From Bordetella ansorpii (GTDB lineage: Bacteria > Pseudomonadota > Gammaproteobacteria > Burkholderiales > Burkholderiaceae_B), in assembly GCF_900078315.1 (NCBI RefSeq), contig NZ_FKBS01000015.1, positions 17,775-81,774 on the forward strand: a stretch of DNA of 64,000 bases, given 5' to 3'. Below are positions 18,510-28,238 of this stretch, piece after piece. The translations under genes and the position numbers were made by a program. Position 1 is the stretch's first letter; every line of letters begins with the position of its first letter. The notes below the pieces were generated by a model, which saw only the letters and a list, made by a program, of their open reading frames with translations, had not been told where the DNA came from and did not search any database.

Positions 18510-19298
18510 ATGACAGGCCATCGACATGCCGATCCCGCGTTCGCCACTACGCTGGCGCACGGGTTGCTGGTGTTGCAGACGTTTCGCCACGGCGAGCCCG
18601 CGCTGAGCAACCGCGAGCTGGCCGAACGCACCCGGCTGTCCAAAGCCACCATCTCGCGCCTGACCTACACGCTGATGCAGCGCGGCCTGCTGCGCTACGA
18701 CAGCGGATCGCGCCGCTATCTGCTGGGGCCCGCGGTGCTGTCGCTGAGCTATCCGCTGCTGTCCAGCATCAAGGTCCGCCAACTGGCGCGGCCGCTGATG
18801 AAGCGTCTGGCCGATGCCGCTGGCGGATCCGCGTCGCTGGGCATGCATCACGACTTGCACATGGTCTACGTGGAAACCTGCCGCGGCCATGACGCCGTGG
18901 CCTTCCGTCCCGACATCGGCGCCTTGCTGCCCCTGCTGCAATCGGCGATGGGCCGGGCCTGGCTGGCGCAGGCCGATCCCGCCGAGTCCGAACCCTTGCT
19001 CGACGTGCTGCAGCGGCAGGACCCCGCTGCCTGGCGCCGCTACGCGCCGGCCTGGGAGCAGGCGCGGCGCGATTATGCCGAGCATGGCTATTGTGTGGGG
19101 GAGGGGGACTGGCACGCCGATGTGCACGCCGTGGCGATGCCCATGCGACGTCCCATCGATGGCCAGGTCTTCGTCTTCAACTGCGGCGTGCCGGTGCGCC
19201 GCCTGCGCGCGGGCGAACTGCGCAACCGCATCGCGCCGCGCCTGCGCACGCTGGTGACCCGCGTCGAATCCCTGGTCGCGCGGCAGGCGGTCGAATGA
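18510..19298 (+). CDS. IclR-family transcriptional regulator (first of a tandem pair)
   Basis: 262 residues. N-terminal winged helix-turn-helix (ELAERTRLSKATISRLTYTL, about residues 40-60) and a C-terminal IclR effector domain of the GAF type (MVYVETCRGHDAVAFRPDIG). It is divergent from the acyl-CoA operon and most likely senses an intermediate and controls it. It ends in a four-base overlap (ATGA) with a second regulator of the same family. Confidence 0.9.
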   Translation: MTGHRHADPAFATTLAHGLLVLQTFRHGEPALSNRELAERTRLSKATISRLTYTLMQRGLLRYDSGSRRYLLGPAVLSLSYPLLSSIKVRQLARPLMKRLADAAGGSASLGMHHDLHMVYVETCRGHDAVAFRPDIGALLPLLQSAMGRAWLAQADPAESEPLLDVLQRQDPAAWRRYAPAWEQARRDYAEHGYCVGEGDWHADVHAVAMPMRRPIDGQVFVFNCGVPVRRLRAGELRNRIAPRLRTLVTRVESLVARQAVE

Positions 19299-20068
19299 CG
19301 CGCGACGCCGATCCCGATTTCGCCACCACGCTGGCGCATGGCATCGACATCCTGGGCTGTTTCCGCGCGGAACAGCCGGAACTGGCCAACAAGGATTTCG
19401 CGCAGCAGACGGGGCTGTCCCGCAGCGCGGTCGCGCGGCTGACCCACACCCTGGTCGAACTGGGCTTCCTGCAGCGCGTCGGCGCGCCCGCGCGCTACCG
19501 CCTGGGAGCGTCCGCGCTGGCGCTGAGTTACCCGCTGCTGGCCAGCATGCAGATCCGCCAGATGGCCCGTCCGCTGATGAAGCAACTGGCCGACCATGCG
19601 CGCGGCGCCGTGTCCCTGGTGGTGCGTGATCGCCTGCAGATGGTCTATGTGGAGACCGCCCGGTCGAACGAAGCCCTGCAGACCCGTCCGGACATCGGCG
19701 CATCGCTGCCGATGCTGTCCAGCGCGGCCGGCAAGGCTTGGCTGGCCCGGGCCACCGACGATGCGCGCGGCGCCGTGTTGAACCAGTTGCGCGTGGCGGC
19801 TCCGGTCCACTACGCGGCGCATTTCCCCAGCCTGGGCGCCGCACGGCGAGATCTCGAGCGTAAGGGTTATTGCGGCAACAACATGGAATGGCGTCCCGAC
19901 GCCTATGGATTCGCCGCGCCGCTGTGCCGCCCCTACCAGTCGCTCCTGTACGTCTTCAACTGCGGCGTGCCGTCCGGCGATGGGCCTTACCGCGAGCGCG
20001 CGGCCGATATCGGCCCCCGGCTGGTGGCGCTGGCGCGCGAGACCGAGGTGTTGCTGGGCATGGTCTGA
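19295..20068 (+). CDS. IclR-family transcriptional regulator (second of a tandem pair)
   Basis: 257 residues from ATG 19295, which overlaps the upstream stop by four bases; the frame stays open further left only by chance. Same architecture as its neighbour (HTH DFAQQTGLSRSAVARLTHTL; effector domain MVYVETARSNEALQTRPDIG) and visibly similar along the whole length, so the pair arose by tandem duplication. Coupled translation would keep the two at equal amounts, compatible with a heteromeric regulator. Confidence 0.9.
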   Translation: MTRDADPDFATTLAHGIDILGCFRAEQPELANKDFAQQTGLSRSAVARLTHTLVELGFLQRVGAPARYRLGASALALSYPLLASMQIRQMARPLMKQLADHARGAVSLVVRDRLQMVYVETARSNEALQTRPDIGASLPMLSSAAGKAWLARATDDARGAVLNQLRVAAPVHYAAHFPSLGAARRDLERKGYCGNNMEWRPDAYGFAAPLCRPYQSLLYVFNCGVPSGDGPYRERAADIGPRLVALARETEVLLGMV

Positions 20069-20372
20069 TGGGCGGTCTGCATCTGCCGGGCACACCGGCC
20101 GTGTGCGTCGGTCGCCGCCTGCTGTTTCCTTGCAAAGAAATGGGGATGGGTAAAAAAAGCCATCAACCGTTTCAAGCCGGCTGAAGCGGCGAGGGCAGGG
20201 AGGGTCTCTCCGGTTTGGCGCCACGCCGTGCGCCTGGGCCGGGGCTTCGCCAGGGTGCGAATATCGGGGAGGGAACAGCGGTTTCAGACAGTCACAAAAA
20301 TGTCTTGTTAGCTCCCGTTATGGAATGGGGACGCACTTGCCAAACCTTTGGAGGCGGTCGTAGGCTTGTTAC
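20069..20372 (+). other. Gap between second IclR gene and LpxO-like gene
   Basis: About 300 bases with no convincing coding frame. The only promoter-like pair seen is TTGCCA about 18 bases before TAGGCT, very close to the next start codon and weak. No terminator hairpin was recognised. Confidence 0.5.
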
Positions 20373-21146
20373 ATGCCTGCTATCACCACTCCCCCCGCCC
20401 CGAGCGCCCCGTCGAAATCCGGCGTTCTCTCCCGTGCTCTCTTTCGCCTGGTCGAATGGCTGCATCGCCGGATCGCCAATGCGTCGGAAGTGGGCGACCA
20501 TCCGATCTTCGACAACGCGTTGTTTCCGTGGGTCGGCGATCTCGAGTCCCGCGCGCCCGGCATCAGCGCCGAGTTGCGCAGCCTGCTCGAAGACCGCAAG
20601 CGGTTGCCGGCCTTCCACGAACTGTCCCCCGATGTGGGCATGATCACCGCCGACGACCAGTGGAAGACCTTCGTCTTCATGGCCTATGGCATGCGGTCGC
20701 AGCGCAACCTGGACCGTTGCCCCGAAACCGCCAAGGCGTTGAAGACCATCCCGGGACTGCGCACGGCCTTTTTCTCCATCCTGGAGCCGGGCAAGCGCAT
20801 TCCGCTGCACAAGGGGCCGTACAACGGCGTGCTGCGCCTGCACCTGGCGCTGGTCGTGCCCGAACCGCGCGAGCGCTGCTGGATCGAAGTCGATGGTCAG
20901 CGGTACGTCTGGCAGGAAGGCCGGGCCGTCGTGTTCGATGACCTGTATCCCCATCAGGTGCACAACGATACCGACGGCGTGCGCGCCGTGTTGTTCGTGG
21001 ATTTCGAACGCCCCTGCCGGGCGCCCGTGCGCTGGTTGAACAAGGCCATCCTGGCGATGGCCCCGTTCACCGACGAACTGCGCCGCGGCAAGGCCAACCA
21101 CGAGGCCTGGGAAAAGAACTACTACGACGGTTCCAGGAAACCGTGA
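20373..21146 (+). CDS. LpxO-like aspartyl/asparaginyl beta-hydroxylase family dioxygenase
   Basis: 257 residues of the Fe(II)/2-oxoglutarate hydroxylase family. The iron ligands lie in IPLHKGPYNGVLRLHL (His146) and the DLYPHQVHNDT segment (His194, His197). The closest characterised relatives are LpxO enzymes, which 2-hydroxylate secondary acyl chains of lipid A at the inner membrane; a hydrophobic stretch near the C terminus (LNKAILAMAPF) fits membrane association. Lipid A hydroxylation is plausible but a peptide substrate is not excluded. No good ribosome site precedes the ATG, and an in-frame stop lies four codons upstream. Confidence 0.75.
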   Translation: MPAITTPPAPSAPSKSGVLSRALFRLVEWLHRRIANASEVGDHPIFDNALFPWVGDLESRAPGISAELRSLLEDRKRLPAFHELSPDVGMITADDQWKTFVFMAYGMRSQRNLDRCPETAKALKTIPGLRTAFFSILEPGKRIPLHKGPYNGVLRLHLALVVPEPRERCWIEVDGQRYVWQEGRAVVFDDLYPHQVHNDTDGVRAVLFVDFERPCRAPVRWLNKAILAMAPFTDELRRGKANHEAWEKNYYDGSRKP

Positions 21147-21218
21147 CGCATGAGGCGGGCCGGTGCAAGGCCGGACCCCGCCGGCGTCACCCGGCGTCAC
21201 CCGCTGGGACGACGGGCA

Positions 21219-21248
21219 AACAGGGCAAAAACCACACTTTGCCCTGTT
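21219..21248 (+). terminator. Hairpin between LpxO-like gene and spc promoter
   Basis: ACAGGGCAAA (21220-21229) pairs perfectly with TTTGCCCTGT (21238-21247), plus one more A-T pair, followed by TTCT. It could end the upstream transcript, or act as a protein-binding palindrome since it lies 14 bases before the -35 of the spc promoter. Confidence 0.45.
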
Positions 21249-21261
21249 CTGCAAATTGTGC

Positions 21262-21290
21262 TTGCGCTGGCCTCTTCATCGGGCTAGAAT
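21262..21290 (+). promoter_or_regulatory. Sigma70 promoter of the spc/alpha operon
   Basis: TTGCGC (21262-21267), exactly 17 bases, TAGAAT (21285-21290). Transcription would begin near 21297, giving rplN a leader of about 295 bases. This promoter replaces readthrough from the S10 operon, which is terminated after rpsQ. Confidence 0.7.
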
Positions 21291-21321
21291 TACCAGCTTT
21301 CCCGAATTGTCTTTCGGGGTC

Positions 21322-21372
21322 ATGGCAAATACAAGCGATGGCCGCAGGGCAAGTTCAGAAAAAAGCAGGTAA
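21322..21372 (+). other. Possible 16-codon leader reading frame
   Basis: ATG at 21322 to TAA at 21370-21372 encodes 16 residues (MANTSDGRRASSEKSR) and is preceded by a CGGGG stretch. It lies inside the long rplN leader. Chance occurrence is likely; recorded because leaders of ribosomal operons are often regulatory. Confidence 0.2.
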
Positions 21373-21591
21373 GTAAGTTAGCAAGACCAAGCAGGAACAC
21401 CGGTGTCCTTCTTGTCAGGCCAGGCCCGCAATTTTCATTGCGTCGGCGTGGCCAGATGGCAGGGCCCGCAGGATTTCAACCCAGGGTCGCCGCGTCCGCG
21501 TGGCGGACCTGACGGGACCAAAACTGGCAGGAAATGCGCGCCCTCCGGCAAGGAAGGCGAAGTTTCCAGTTAAGTTGGAACAGGAAAAATC

Positions 21592-21960
21592 ATGATCCAA
21601 ATGCAGACCACGCTGGACGTGGCCGACAATACTGGTGCGCGTCACGTCATGTGCATCAAGGTGCTCGGCGGCTCCAAGCGCCGTTATGCCGGCATCGGCG
21701 ACGTTATCAAAGTCAGCGTCAAGGACGCGGCCCCGCGCGGCCGTGTCAAAAAGGGCGAAATCTACAACGCCGTGGTGGTTCGCACCGCCAAGGGCGTGCG
21801 CCGCAAGGACGGCTCGCTGATTCGCTTTGGCGGCAATGCCGCTGTGTTGCTCAACGCCAAGCTGGAGCCCATCGGCACCCGCATCTTCGGACCCGTTACG
21901 CGTGAACTGCGTACCGAGAAGTTCATGAAGATCGTGTCGTTGGCCCCGGAAGTGCTGTAA
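21592..21960 (+). CDS. rplN: 50S ribosomal protein L14
   Basis: 122-residue L14, which forms intersubunit bridge B8 and is the docking site of the silencing factor RsfS. Canonical start [17 protein letters not shown] and motif [31 protein letters not shown] precedes the ATG. First gene of the spc operon, here driven by its own promoter. Confidence 0.98.
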   Translation: MIQMQTTLDVADNTGARHVMCIKVLGGSKRRYAGIGDVIKVSVKDAAPRGRVKKGEIYNAVVVRTAKGVRRKDGSLIRFGGNAAVLLNAKLEPIGTRIFGPVTRELRTEKFMKIVSLAPEVL

Positions 21961-21970
21961 GGAGCCCGCG

Positions 21971-22291
21971 ATGGAAAAGATCCGTAAAGGCGACGAAGTC
22001 ATCGTCCTGACCGGCCGCGACAAGACCCGTCGTGGCACCGTGCTGGCCCGCGTCGATGCCGACCACGTTCTGGTCGAAGGCATCAACGTGGTGAAGAAGC
22101 ACGCCAAGCCGAACCCCATGGCTGGCAACCCCGGCGGCATCATCGAAAAGACGATGCCCATTCACATCTCGAACGTGGCGCTGTTCAATCCCGCCACGGG
22201 CAAGGCTGATCGCGTGGGCATCAAGGAAGAGGACGGCCGCAAGGTGCGCGTGTTCCGTTCCAATGGTGCCGTGGTCGGCGCCAAGGCGTAA
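21971..22291 (+). CDS. rplX: 50S ribosomal protein L24
   Basis: 106-residue L24, an assembly initiator of the large subunit. KOW motif near the N terminus ([19 protein letters not shown]) and the family segment [14 protein letters not shown]. Ten bases after rplN with a clear GGAG site. Confidence 0.98.
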   Translation: MEKIRKGDEVIVLTGRDKTRRGTVLARVDADHVLVEGINVVKKHAKPNPMAGNPGGIIEKTMPIHISNVALFNPATGKADRVGIKEEDGRKVRVFRSNGAVVGAKA

Positions 22292-22303
22292 GGGGCGAAA
22301 GAC

Positions 22304-22843
22304 ATGTCTCGTTTGCAAGCGTTTTACAAAGAGAAGGTCGTCGGCGACCTGACCGAAAAGTTCGGCTACAAGAGCCCGATGCAAGTGCCGCGCATCACCA
22401 AGATCACCCTGAACATGGGTGTCTCGGAAGCTGTGTCGGACAAGAAGGTCATCGAGCACGCCGTGGGCGACCTGACCAAGATCGCCGGCCAGAAGCCGGT
22501 CGTGACCAAGACCCGTAAGGCTATCGCAGGTTTCAAGATCCGCGAAAACTACCCGATCGGTTGCATGGTCACGCTGCGCGGCCAGCGCATGTACGAATTC
22601 CTGGATCGCCTGGTGGCGGTTGCGCTGCCTCGCGTGCGCGACTTCCGCGGTATCTCGGGTCGTGCGTTCGACGGTCGTGGCAACTACAACATCGGGGTGA
22701 AAGAGCAGATCATTTTCCCCGAAATCGAGTACGACAAGATCGACGCGCTGCGTGGGCTGAACATCAGCATCACGACTTCCGCCAAGACCGACGAAGAAGC
22801 CAAGGCGCTGTTGACCGCCTTCAGCTTCCCGTTCCGCAACTAA
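22304..22843 (+). CDS. rplE: 50S ribosomal protein L5
   Basis: 179-residue L5, which binds 5S rRNA and contacts the P-site tRNA. Motifs: [29 protein letters not shown] and [19 protein letters not shown]. Standard length and position; in E. coli the L5 start region carries the S8 repressor site, not examined structurally here. Confidence 0.98.
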   Translation: MSRLQAFYKEKVVGDLTEKFGYKSPMQVPRITKITLNMGVSEAVSDKKVIEHAVGDLTKIAGQKPVVTKTRKAIAGFKIRENYPIGCMVTLRGQRMYEFLDRLVAVALPRVRDFRGISGRAFDGRGNYNIGVKEQIIFPEIEYDKIDALRGLNISITTSAKTDEEAKALLTAFSFPFRN

Positions 22844-22855
22844 GGGGCTGATGAC

Positions 22856-23161
22856 GTGGCTAAACTCTCCCTCATCAATCGCGACATCAAGCGCGCCAAG
22901 CTGGCTGACAAGTTTGCAGCCAAGCGCGCCGAACTGAAGTCGATCATCGACGACCAGTCGAAGACCGACGAAGAACGTTACCAGGCTCGCCTGAAGCTGC
23001 AACAACTGCCGCGCAACGCCAACCCGACTCGCCAGCGCAATCGCTGCGTGGTCACGGGTCGTCCGCGTGGGGTGTTCCGCAAGTTTGGCCTGACCCGCCA
23101 CAAACTGCGTGAAATGGCCATGAAGGGTGAAATCCCCGGCATGACCAAGGCCAGCTGGTAG
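22856..23161 (+). CDS. rpsN: 30S ribosomal protein S14 (zinc-free form)
   Basis: 101-residue S14 of the long, zinc-independent class: the CXXC pairs of the short form are absent and the segment reads [23 protein letters not shown] start at 22856, twelve bases after rplE; this gives the normal N terminus [12 protein letters not shown]. Confidence 0.97.
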   Translation: MAKLSLINRDIKRAKLADKFAAKRAELKSIIDDQSKTDEERYQARLKLQQLPRNANPTRQRNRCVVTGRPRGVFRKFGLTRHKLREMAMKGEIPGMTKASW

Positions 23162-23171
23162 GAGAAAAAAT

Positions 23172-23567
23172 ATGAGCATGAGCGATCCCATCGCCGATAT
23201 GCTGACCCGCATTCGCAATGCGCAGCAAGTGGACAAGGCCACGGTGGCCATGCCTTCCTCGAAGCTGAAAGTGGCCATCGCCACCGTGCTGCAAGACGAG
23301 GGTTACATCGACGGCTTCCAGATCAAGGGCGACCAGGCCAAGCCTGAGCTCGAGATCACCCTGAAGTACTACGCCGGCCGCCCGGTCATCGAGCGCATCG
23401 AACGCGTCTCGCGCCCCGGTCTGCGTATCTACAAGGGCCGCAGCAACATTCCTCAGGTCATGAACGGCCTGGGCGTGGCTATCGTGTCGACCTCGCGCGG
23501 CGTGATGACCGATCGCAAGGCCCGCGCCAATGGCGTCGGCGGCGAAGTGCTGTGCTACGTGGCCTAA
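23172..23567 (+). CDS. rpsH: 30S ribosomal protein S8
   Basis: 131-residue S8, central-domain 16S rRNA binder and translational repressor of the spc operon in E. coli. Typical [15 protein letters not shown] start and [20 protein letters not shown] end. Ribosome site GGAG just upstream; a second ATG two codons in is an equally valid start. Confidence 0.98.
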   Translation: MSMSDPIADMLTRIRNAQQVDKATVAMPSSKLKVAIATVLQDEGYIDGFQIKGDQAKPELEITLKYYAGRPVIERIERVSRPGLRIYKGRSNIPQVMNGLGVAIVSTSRGVMTDRKARANGVGGEVLCYVA

Positions 23568-23579
23568 GGAGAAATTCTC

Positions 23580-24113
23580 ATGTCACGTATCGCTAAATAC
23601 CCCGTCGAACTGCCCAAGGGCGTCGAAGCCACGATCGGTGCCGGTGAAATCGTCGTCAAGGGCCCGCTGGGTTCGCTGACGCAAGCGCTCACCGGTGAAG
23701 TCGGTATCCGCCAGGAAGACGGCAAGCTGAGCTTTGCCGCCCTGAACGATTCCCGCCAGGCCAAGGCGATGTCGGGCACCGTGCGCGCGCTGGTCGCGAA
23801 CATGGTCACCGGCGTCAGCAAGGGCTTCGAGCGCAAGCTGAACCTGGTTGGCGTGGGTTACCGCGCCTCCGTGCAGGGCACCGCCGTGAAGCTGCAGCTG
23901 GGCTTCTCGCACGACGTGCTGCACGATCTGCCCGCTGGCATCAAGGCTGAATGCCCGACCCAGACGGAAATCGTCATCAAGGGCTCCAACAAGCAAGTCG
24001 TCGGTCAGGTGGCCGCTGAGATCCGAGCATACCGCTCGCCCGAACCCTACAAGGGCAAGGGTGTGCGTTATTCGGACGAGCGCGTCGTCATCAAAGAAAC
24101 CAAGAAGAAATAA
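23580..24113 (+). CDS. rplF: 50S ribosomal protein L6
   Basis: 177-residue L6 near the GTPase-associated centre. Begins [17 protein letters not shown] and carries the duplicated beta-sheet fold and the C-terminal signature [14 protein letters not shown]. Standard length; twelve bases after rpsH. Confidence 0.98.
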   Translation: MSRIAKYPVELPKGVEATIGAGEIVVKGPLGSLTQALTGEVGIRQEDGKLSFAALNDSRQAKAMSGTVRALVANMVTGVSKGFERKLNLVGVGYRASVQGTAVKLQLGFSHDVLHDLPAGIKAECPTQTEIVIKGSNKQVVGQVAAEIRAYRSPEPYKGKGVRYSDERVVIKETKKK

Positions 24114-24134
24114 CGGCGCACGCAAGGACGAATC

Positions 24135-24497
24135 ATGGACAAGAAACTTTCCCGTTTGCGTCGTGCGGTTCCGACCCGCCGGAAGATCACCGAGCTGCGC
24201 GTTCATCGCCTCTCGATTTTCCGCTCGAACCTGCACATCTACGCCAACATCATCTCGCCCGAGGGCGATCGCGTGCTGGTCAGCGCTTCCACGCTGGAAG
24301 CCGAAGTGCGTGCGCAGCTGGGTGGCTCGGGCGCCGGTGGCAACACCGCCGCCGCCGCCCTGGTGGGCAAGCGCGTTGCTGAAAAGGCCAAGGCCGCCGG
24401 CATCGAGCTGGTTGCCTTCGATCGCTCGGGCTTTCGTTATCATGGCCGCGTCAAGGCGCTGGCCGATGCCGCGCGTGAAGCCGGCCTGAAGTTCTAA
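24135..24497 (+). CDS. rplR: 50S ribosomal protein L18
   Basis: 120-residue L18, which with L5 carries 5S rRNA into the large subunit. Family motifs [19 protein letters not shown] and [20 protein letters not shown]. Twenty-one bases after rplF. Confidence 0.98.
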   Translation: MDKKLSRLRRAVPTRRKITELRVHRLSIFRSNLHIYANIISPEGDRVLVSASTLEAEVRAQLGGSGAGGNTAAAALVGKRVAEKAKAAGIELVAFDRSGFRYHGRVKALADAAREAGLKF

Positions 24498-24512
24498 GCG
24501 AGGATCTGTCAA

Positions 24513-25034
24513 ATGGCTAAAGTACAAGGCAAGAACGCCGCGGAAAAAGAGAACGACGACGGTCTTCGCGAAAAGATGATCGCGGTCAACCGCGTCAGCA
24601 AGGTCGTGAAGGGTGGTCGCACCATGAGCTTCGCCGCGCTGACCGTGGTGGGCGATGGCGATGGCCGCATCGGCATGGGCAAGGGCAAGGCGCGTGAAGT
24701 GCCGGTCTCGGTCCAGAAGGCGATGGAACAGGCCCGTCGCGGCATGTTCAAGGTGGCTCTGAAGAACGGCACGCTGCATCACACGGTGGTTGGCAAGCAC
24801 GGCGCCTCGACGGTGCTGATCTCGCCCGCTCCGGACGGTACCGGCGTCATCGCCGGCGGCCCGATGCGCGCCATCTTCGACGTGATGGGCGTGCGTAACG
24901 TGGTTGCCAAGAGCCTGGGCTCCAGCAACCCCTACAACATGGTCCGCGCTACGCTGAACGGCCTGCGCGCCTCGCTGACCCCGGCGGAAGTCGCGGCCAA
25001 GCGCGGCAAGACCGTTGAAGAGATCCTGGGGTAA
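24513..25034 (+). CDS. rpsE: 30S ribosomal protein S5
   Basis: 173-residue S5 of the decoding-site shoulder, important for fidelity. The S5 signature [19 protein letters not shown] and [20 protein letters not shown] are intact. Ends three bases before rpmD. Confidence 0.98.
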   Translation: MAKVQGKNAAEKENDDGLREKMIAVNRVSKVVKGGRTMSFAALTVVGDGDGRIGMGKGKAREVPVSVQKAMEQARRGMFKVALKNGTLHHTVVGKHGASTVLISPAPDGTGVIAGGPMRAIFDVMGVRNVVAKSLGSSNPYNMVRATLNGLRASLTPAEVAAKRGKTVEEILG

Positions 25035-25037
25035 ATC

Positions 25038-25226
25038 ATGTCTCAGCAGAAACAGCTCAAAGTCACGCTCGTGCGCTCCGTGATCGGCACCAAGCAATCC
25101 CACCGCGACACCGTTCGCGGTCTGGGCTTGGGCAAGGTCAACAGCAGCCGCGTGCTGATCGACACCCCCGAGGTCCGCGGGATGATCCGCAAGGTGGATT
25201 ATCTCGTCTCGGTCTCGGAAGTCTAA
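25038..25226 (+). CDS. rpmD: 50S ribosomal protein L30
   Basis: 62-residue L30, a small large-subunit protein. Family pattern [20 protein letters not shown] and [20 protein letters not shown]. Located between rpsE and rplO as usual. Confidence 0.97.
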   Translation: MSQQKQLKVTLVRSVIGTKQSHRDTVRGLGLGKVNSSRVLIDTPEVRGMIRKVDYLVSVSEV

Positions 25227-25235
25227 GGAATCGAG

Positions 25236-25676
25236 ATGTCTGATATTCAACTCAATTCGCTGAAGCCCGCCGAGGGCAGCAAGCACGCCCGCCGCCGCGT
25301 CGGCCGTGGCATCGGCTCCGGTCTGGGCAAGACCGCCGGCCGTGGCCACAAGGGTCAGAAGTCGCGTTCGGGCGGCTTCCACAAGGTCGGTTTCGAAGGC
25401 GGTCAGATGCCGCTGCAGCGTCGCCTGCCCAAGCGTGGTTTCACGCCCCTGGGTCAGCACCTGTACGCGCAAGTCCGCCTGTCCGACCTGCAGGCCCTGG
25501 AAGTCGAAGAAGTCGACGTCCAGGCCCTGAAGGCTGCCGGCGTGGTTGGCCAGCAAGTGCGTTATGCCAAGGTCATCAAGTCGGGCGAACTGTCGCGCAA
25601 GGTTACCCTGCGCGGCATCACCGCGACGGTCGGCGCTCGCGCTGCCATCGAAGCCGCTGGCGGCTCGCTTGCTTGA
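25236..25676 (+). CDS. rplO: 50S ribosomal protein L15
   Basis: 146-residue L15, a late-assembling large-subunit protein. Gly/Arg-rich N-terminal arm ([20 protein letters not shown]) and the motif [18 protein letters not shown] are typical. Fourteen bases before secY. Confidence 0.98.
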   Translation: MSDIQLNSLKPAEGSKHARRRVGRGIGSGLGKTAGRGHKGQKSRSGGFHKVGFEGGQMPLQRRLPKRGFTPLGQHLYAQVRLSDLQALEVEEVDVQALKAAGVVGQQVRYAKVIKSGELSRKVTLRGITATVGARAAIEAAGGSLA

Positions 25677-25690
25677 ACTTGAGGTGACGT

Positions 25691-27016
25691 GTGGCTAAAG
25701 CACAGGCACTGGGCAAGACGGGGGCGCGGTACGGCGATCTGAAACGCCGTCTCGTGTTCCTGGTGCTCGCCCTGGTTGTATATCGTCTGGGCACGCATAT
25801 TCCCGTTCCGGGCATCAACCCGGATGCGCTGGCAGACCTGTTCCGCCAGAACCAGGGCGGTATCCTGGGCCTGTTCAACATGTTCTCGGGCGGGGCGCTG
25901 TCGCGCTTCTCGATCTTCGCCCTGGGGATCATGCCGTACATCTCCGCCTCGATCATCATGCAACTGATGTCGGTGGTGGTGCCGTCCCTCGAAGCCCTCA
26001 AGAAAGAGGGCGAGGCCGGCCGGCGCAAGATCACCCAGTACACCCGCTACGGCACTGTCGTGCTGGCGCTGGTGCAGGCGGTCGGGATTTCGATTGCGCT
26101 GGAGTCGCAGCCTGGTCTGGTGACGGACCCGGGTCTCGTCTTCCGCTTCACGACCGTGATCACGCTGGTCACCGGCACCATGTTCGTCATGTGGCTGGGC
26201 GAGCAGATCACCGAGCGTGGACTGGGTAATGGGATCTCGATCCTGATCTTCGCCGGTATCGTCGCGGGCTTGCCCACGGCGCTGGCCGGATTGCTGGATC
26301 TGGTGCGTACCAGCTCGATGTCGGTGCCGTCGGCGCTGTTCATCGTGGCCCTGATCGTTCTGGTGACTGCGTTCGTGGTGTTCGTCGAACGTGGCCAGCG
26401 CAAGATCACCGTGAACTACGCCAAGCGCCAGGTCGGCAACAAGGTGTATGGCGGGCAAAGCTCGCACCTGCCGCTGAAGCTGAACATGGCCGGGGTGATT
26501 CCGCCGATCTTCGCATCGTCGATCATTCTGTTCCCGGCCACGATCAGCAGTTGGTTCTCCAACAGCAGCGGCATGACCTGGCTGCGCGACCTGGCTGTGG
26601 CGCTTGAACCGCGCCAACCGCTGTACGTCACGCTTTACTCGGTTGCCATTATTTTCTTCTGCTTCTTCTACACGGCCCTGGTGTTCAACAGCCGTGAGAC
26701 CGCAGATAACCTGAAGAAGAGCGGTGCGTTCGTCCCCGGTATTCGTCCCGGTGAACAGACGGCTCGCTACATCGACAAGATCCTGATGCGCCTGACTCTG
26801 GCTGGCGCCCTCTACATCACGTTGGTGTGCTTGCTGCCCGAGTTCCTGGTGATGCGCTGGAACGTCCCGTTCTACTTCGGTGGTACGTCCCTGTTGATTA
26901 TTGTTGTTGTAACGATGGACTTCATGGCTCAGGTTCAGGCCTACATGATGTCTCACCAATACGATTCGCTGCTCAAGAAGTCCAACTTCAAGGGCGCGGG
27001 AATGCCGATGCGGTAA
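25691..27016 (+). CDS. secY: Preprotein translocase subunit SecY
   Basis: 441-residue channel subunit of SecYEG in the inner membrane. Ten hydrophobic helices can be followed; the plug-region sequence [20 protein letters not shown] and the conserved cytoplasmic loops ([31 protein letters not shown]) are present. GTG start at 25691; no better start nearby. It transports unfolded proteins, including the signal-peptide proteins in this window. Confidence 0.98.
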   Translation: MAKAQALGKTGARYGDLKRRLVFLVLALVVYRLGTHIPVPGINPDALADLFRQNQGGILGLFNMFSGGALSRFSIFALGIMPYISASIIMQLMSVVVPSLEALKKEGEAGRRKITQYTRYGTVVLALVQAVGISIALESQPGLVTDPGLVFRFTTVITLVTGTMFVMWLGEQITERGLGNGISILIFAGIVAGLPTALAGLLDLVRTSSMSVPSALFIVALIVLVTAFVVFVERGQRKITVNYAKRQVGNKVYGGQSSHLPLKLNMAGVIPPIFASSIILFPATISSWFSNSSGMTWLRDLAVALEPRQPLYVTLYSVAIIFFCFFYTALVFNSRETADNLKKSGAFVPGIRPGEQTARYIDKILMRLTLAGALYITLVCLLPEFLVMRWNVPFYFGGTSLLIIVVVTMDFMAQVQAYMMSHQYDSLLKKSNFKGAGMPMR

Positions 27017-27021
27017 GCACA

Positions 27022-27240
27022 ATGTCCAAGGACGACGTCATTCAGATGCAAGGCGAGGTTCTCGAGAACCTCCCCAACGCGACTTTTCGCGTCAAGCTTG
27101 AAAATGGCCACGTAGTGTTGGGCCACATTTCCGGCAAGATGCGCATGCATTACATCCGGATTCTGCCGGGCGACAAGGTCACAGTGGAGCTCACGCCCTA
27201 TGACCTGACTCGAGCCAGGATCGTATTCCGCTCGAAGTAA
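27022..27240 (+). CDS. infA: Translation initiation factor IF-1
   Basis: 72-residue S1/OB-fold protein that occupies the ribosomal A site during initiation. Sequence [20 protein letters not shown] to [12 protein letters not shown] is full-length IF-1. Five bases after secY with only a weak ribosome site, so translation is probably coupled. The location between secY and rpmJ is typical for betaproteobacteria, which often hold a second infA elsewhere. Confidence 0.96.
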   Translation: MSKDDVIQMQGEVLENLPNATFRVKLENGHVVLGHISGKMRMHYIRILPGDKVTVELTPYDLTRARIVFRSK

Positions 27241-27275
27241 GAGCCCCCCGGTTTTCGGAAAATTAGGAGTCATCC

Positions 27276-27389
27276 ATGAAAGTAATGGCCTCGGTCAAGC
27301 GGATCTGCCGCAACTGCAAAGTCATCAAACGTCACGGCGTCGTGCGCGTCATCTGCACTGACCCGCGTCATAAGCAGCGTCAAGGCTGA
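27276..27389 (+). CDS. rpmJ: 50S ribosomal protein L36 (zinc-binding form)
   Basis: 37-residue protein starting [16 protein letters not shown] and ending DPRHKQRQG. The zinc ligands are present as CRNC, a later Cys (VICT) and a His (DPRH), so this is the C+ form. TTAGGAGT lies just upstream. Thirty-five bases after infA. Confidence 0.97.
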
Positions 27390-27444
27390 GCCGGTCGACA
27401 CCGGACAGTACCCACGCTAAGAACGGATATATCAAGGAACAGTC

Positions 27445-27810
27445 ATGGCCCGTATTGCTGGCATTAACATTCCGCCGCAACAGCACGCCGAGATCGGCCT
27501 GACCGCCATTTTTGGCATCGGCCGCACCCGCGCTCGCAAGATTTGCGAAGCTGCTGGCGTCCCCGTTGACAAGAAGGTCAAGGATCTGAACGACGCTGAA
27601 CTGGAGCGCATCCGCGAACACGTTGGCGTGTTCACGGTGGAAGGCGACCTGCGTCGTGAAGTGCAGCTGTCGATCAAGCGTCTGATCGACCTGGGAACCT
27701 ATCGCGGCATGCGCCACAAGCGCGGCCTGCCCGTGCGCGGCCAGCGCACCCGCACCAACGCCCGCACCCGCAAGGGCCCGCGTCGCGCTGCGGCTTCCCT
27801 GAAGAAATAA
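27445..27810 (+). CDS. rpsM: 30S ribosomal protein S13
   Basis: 121-residue S13 of the small-subunit head. Begins [19 protein letters not shown]; conserved [16 protein letters not shown] and the C-terminal [15 protein letters not shown] arm that touches the P-site tRNA. First gene of the alpha operon; in E. coli S4 represses at this leader. Confidence 0.98.
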   Translation: MARIAGINIPPQQHAEIGLTAIFGIGRTRARKICEAAGVPVDKKVKDLNDAELERIREHVGVFTVEGDLRREVQLSIKRLIDLGTYRGMRHKRGLPVRGQRTRTNARTRKGPRRAAASLKK

Positions 27811-27825
27811 TCGAGGAACTGGATA

Positions 27826-28227
27826 ATGGCGAAAGCTTCCACCAGCGGCGCTTCGCGCGTGCGCAAAAAGGTCAAGAAGAACGTCTCGGACGGCATCGCG
27901 CACGTCCACGCGTCCTTCAACAACACCATCATCACCATCACCGATCGCCAGGGCAATGCCCTGTCGTGGGCGACGTCGGGCGGCGCTGGCTTCAAGGGCT
28001 CGCGCAAGTCGACCCCGTTCGCCGCGCAGGTTGCCGCTGAAACGGCTGGCCGCGTCGCGATGGAATACGGCATCAAGACCCTCGAAGTGCGTATCAAGGG
28101 TCCTGGTCCTGGCCGTGAATCGTCGGTGCGCGCGCTCAATGCGCTGGGCATCAAGATCTCCAGCATCGCTGACATCACGCCCGTTCCGCACAACGGCTGC
28201 CGTCCGCCGAAGCGTCGTCGTATCTAA
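27826..28227 (+). CDS. rpsK: 30S ribosomal protein S11
   Basis: 133-residue S11 of the platform near the mRNA exit. Motifs: [19 protein letters not shown] and the C-terminal signature [18 protein letters not shown]. Fifteen bases after rpsM. Confidence 0.98.
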
Positions 28228-28238
28228 AGGGAATCCAC

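Noticed and set aside
21181..21202. Two copies of CCGGCGTCAC in tandem
   Set aside because: Only two short units; no sign of a CRISPR or other array.
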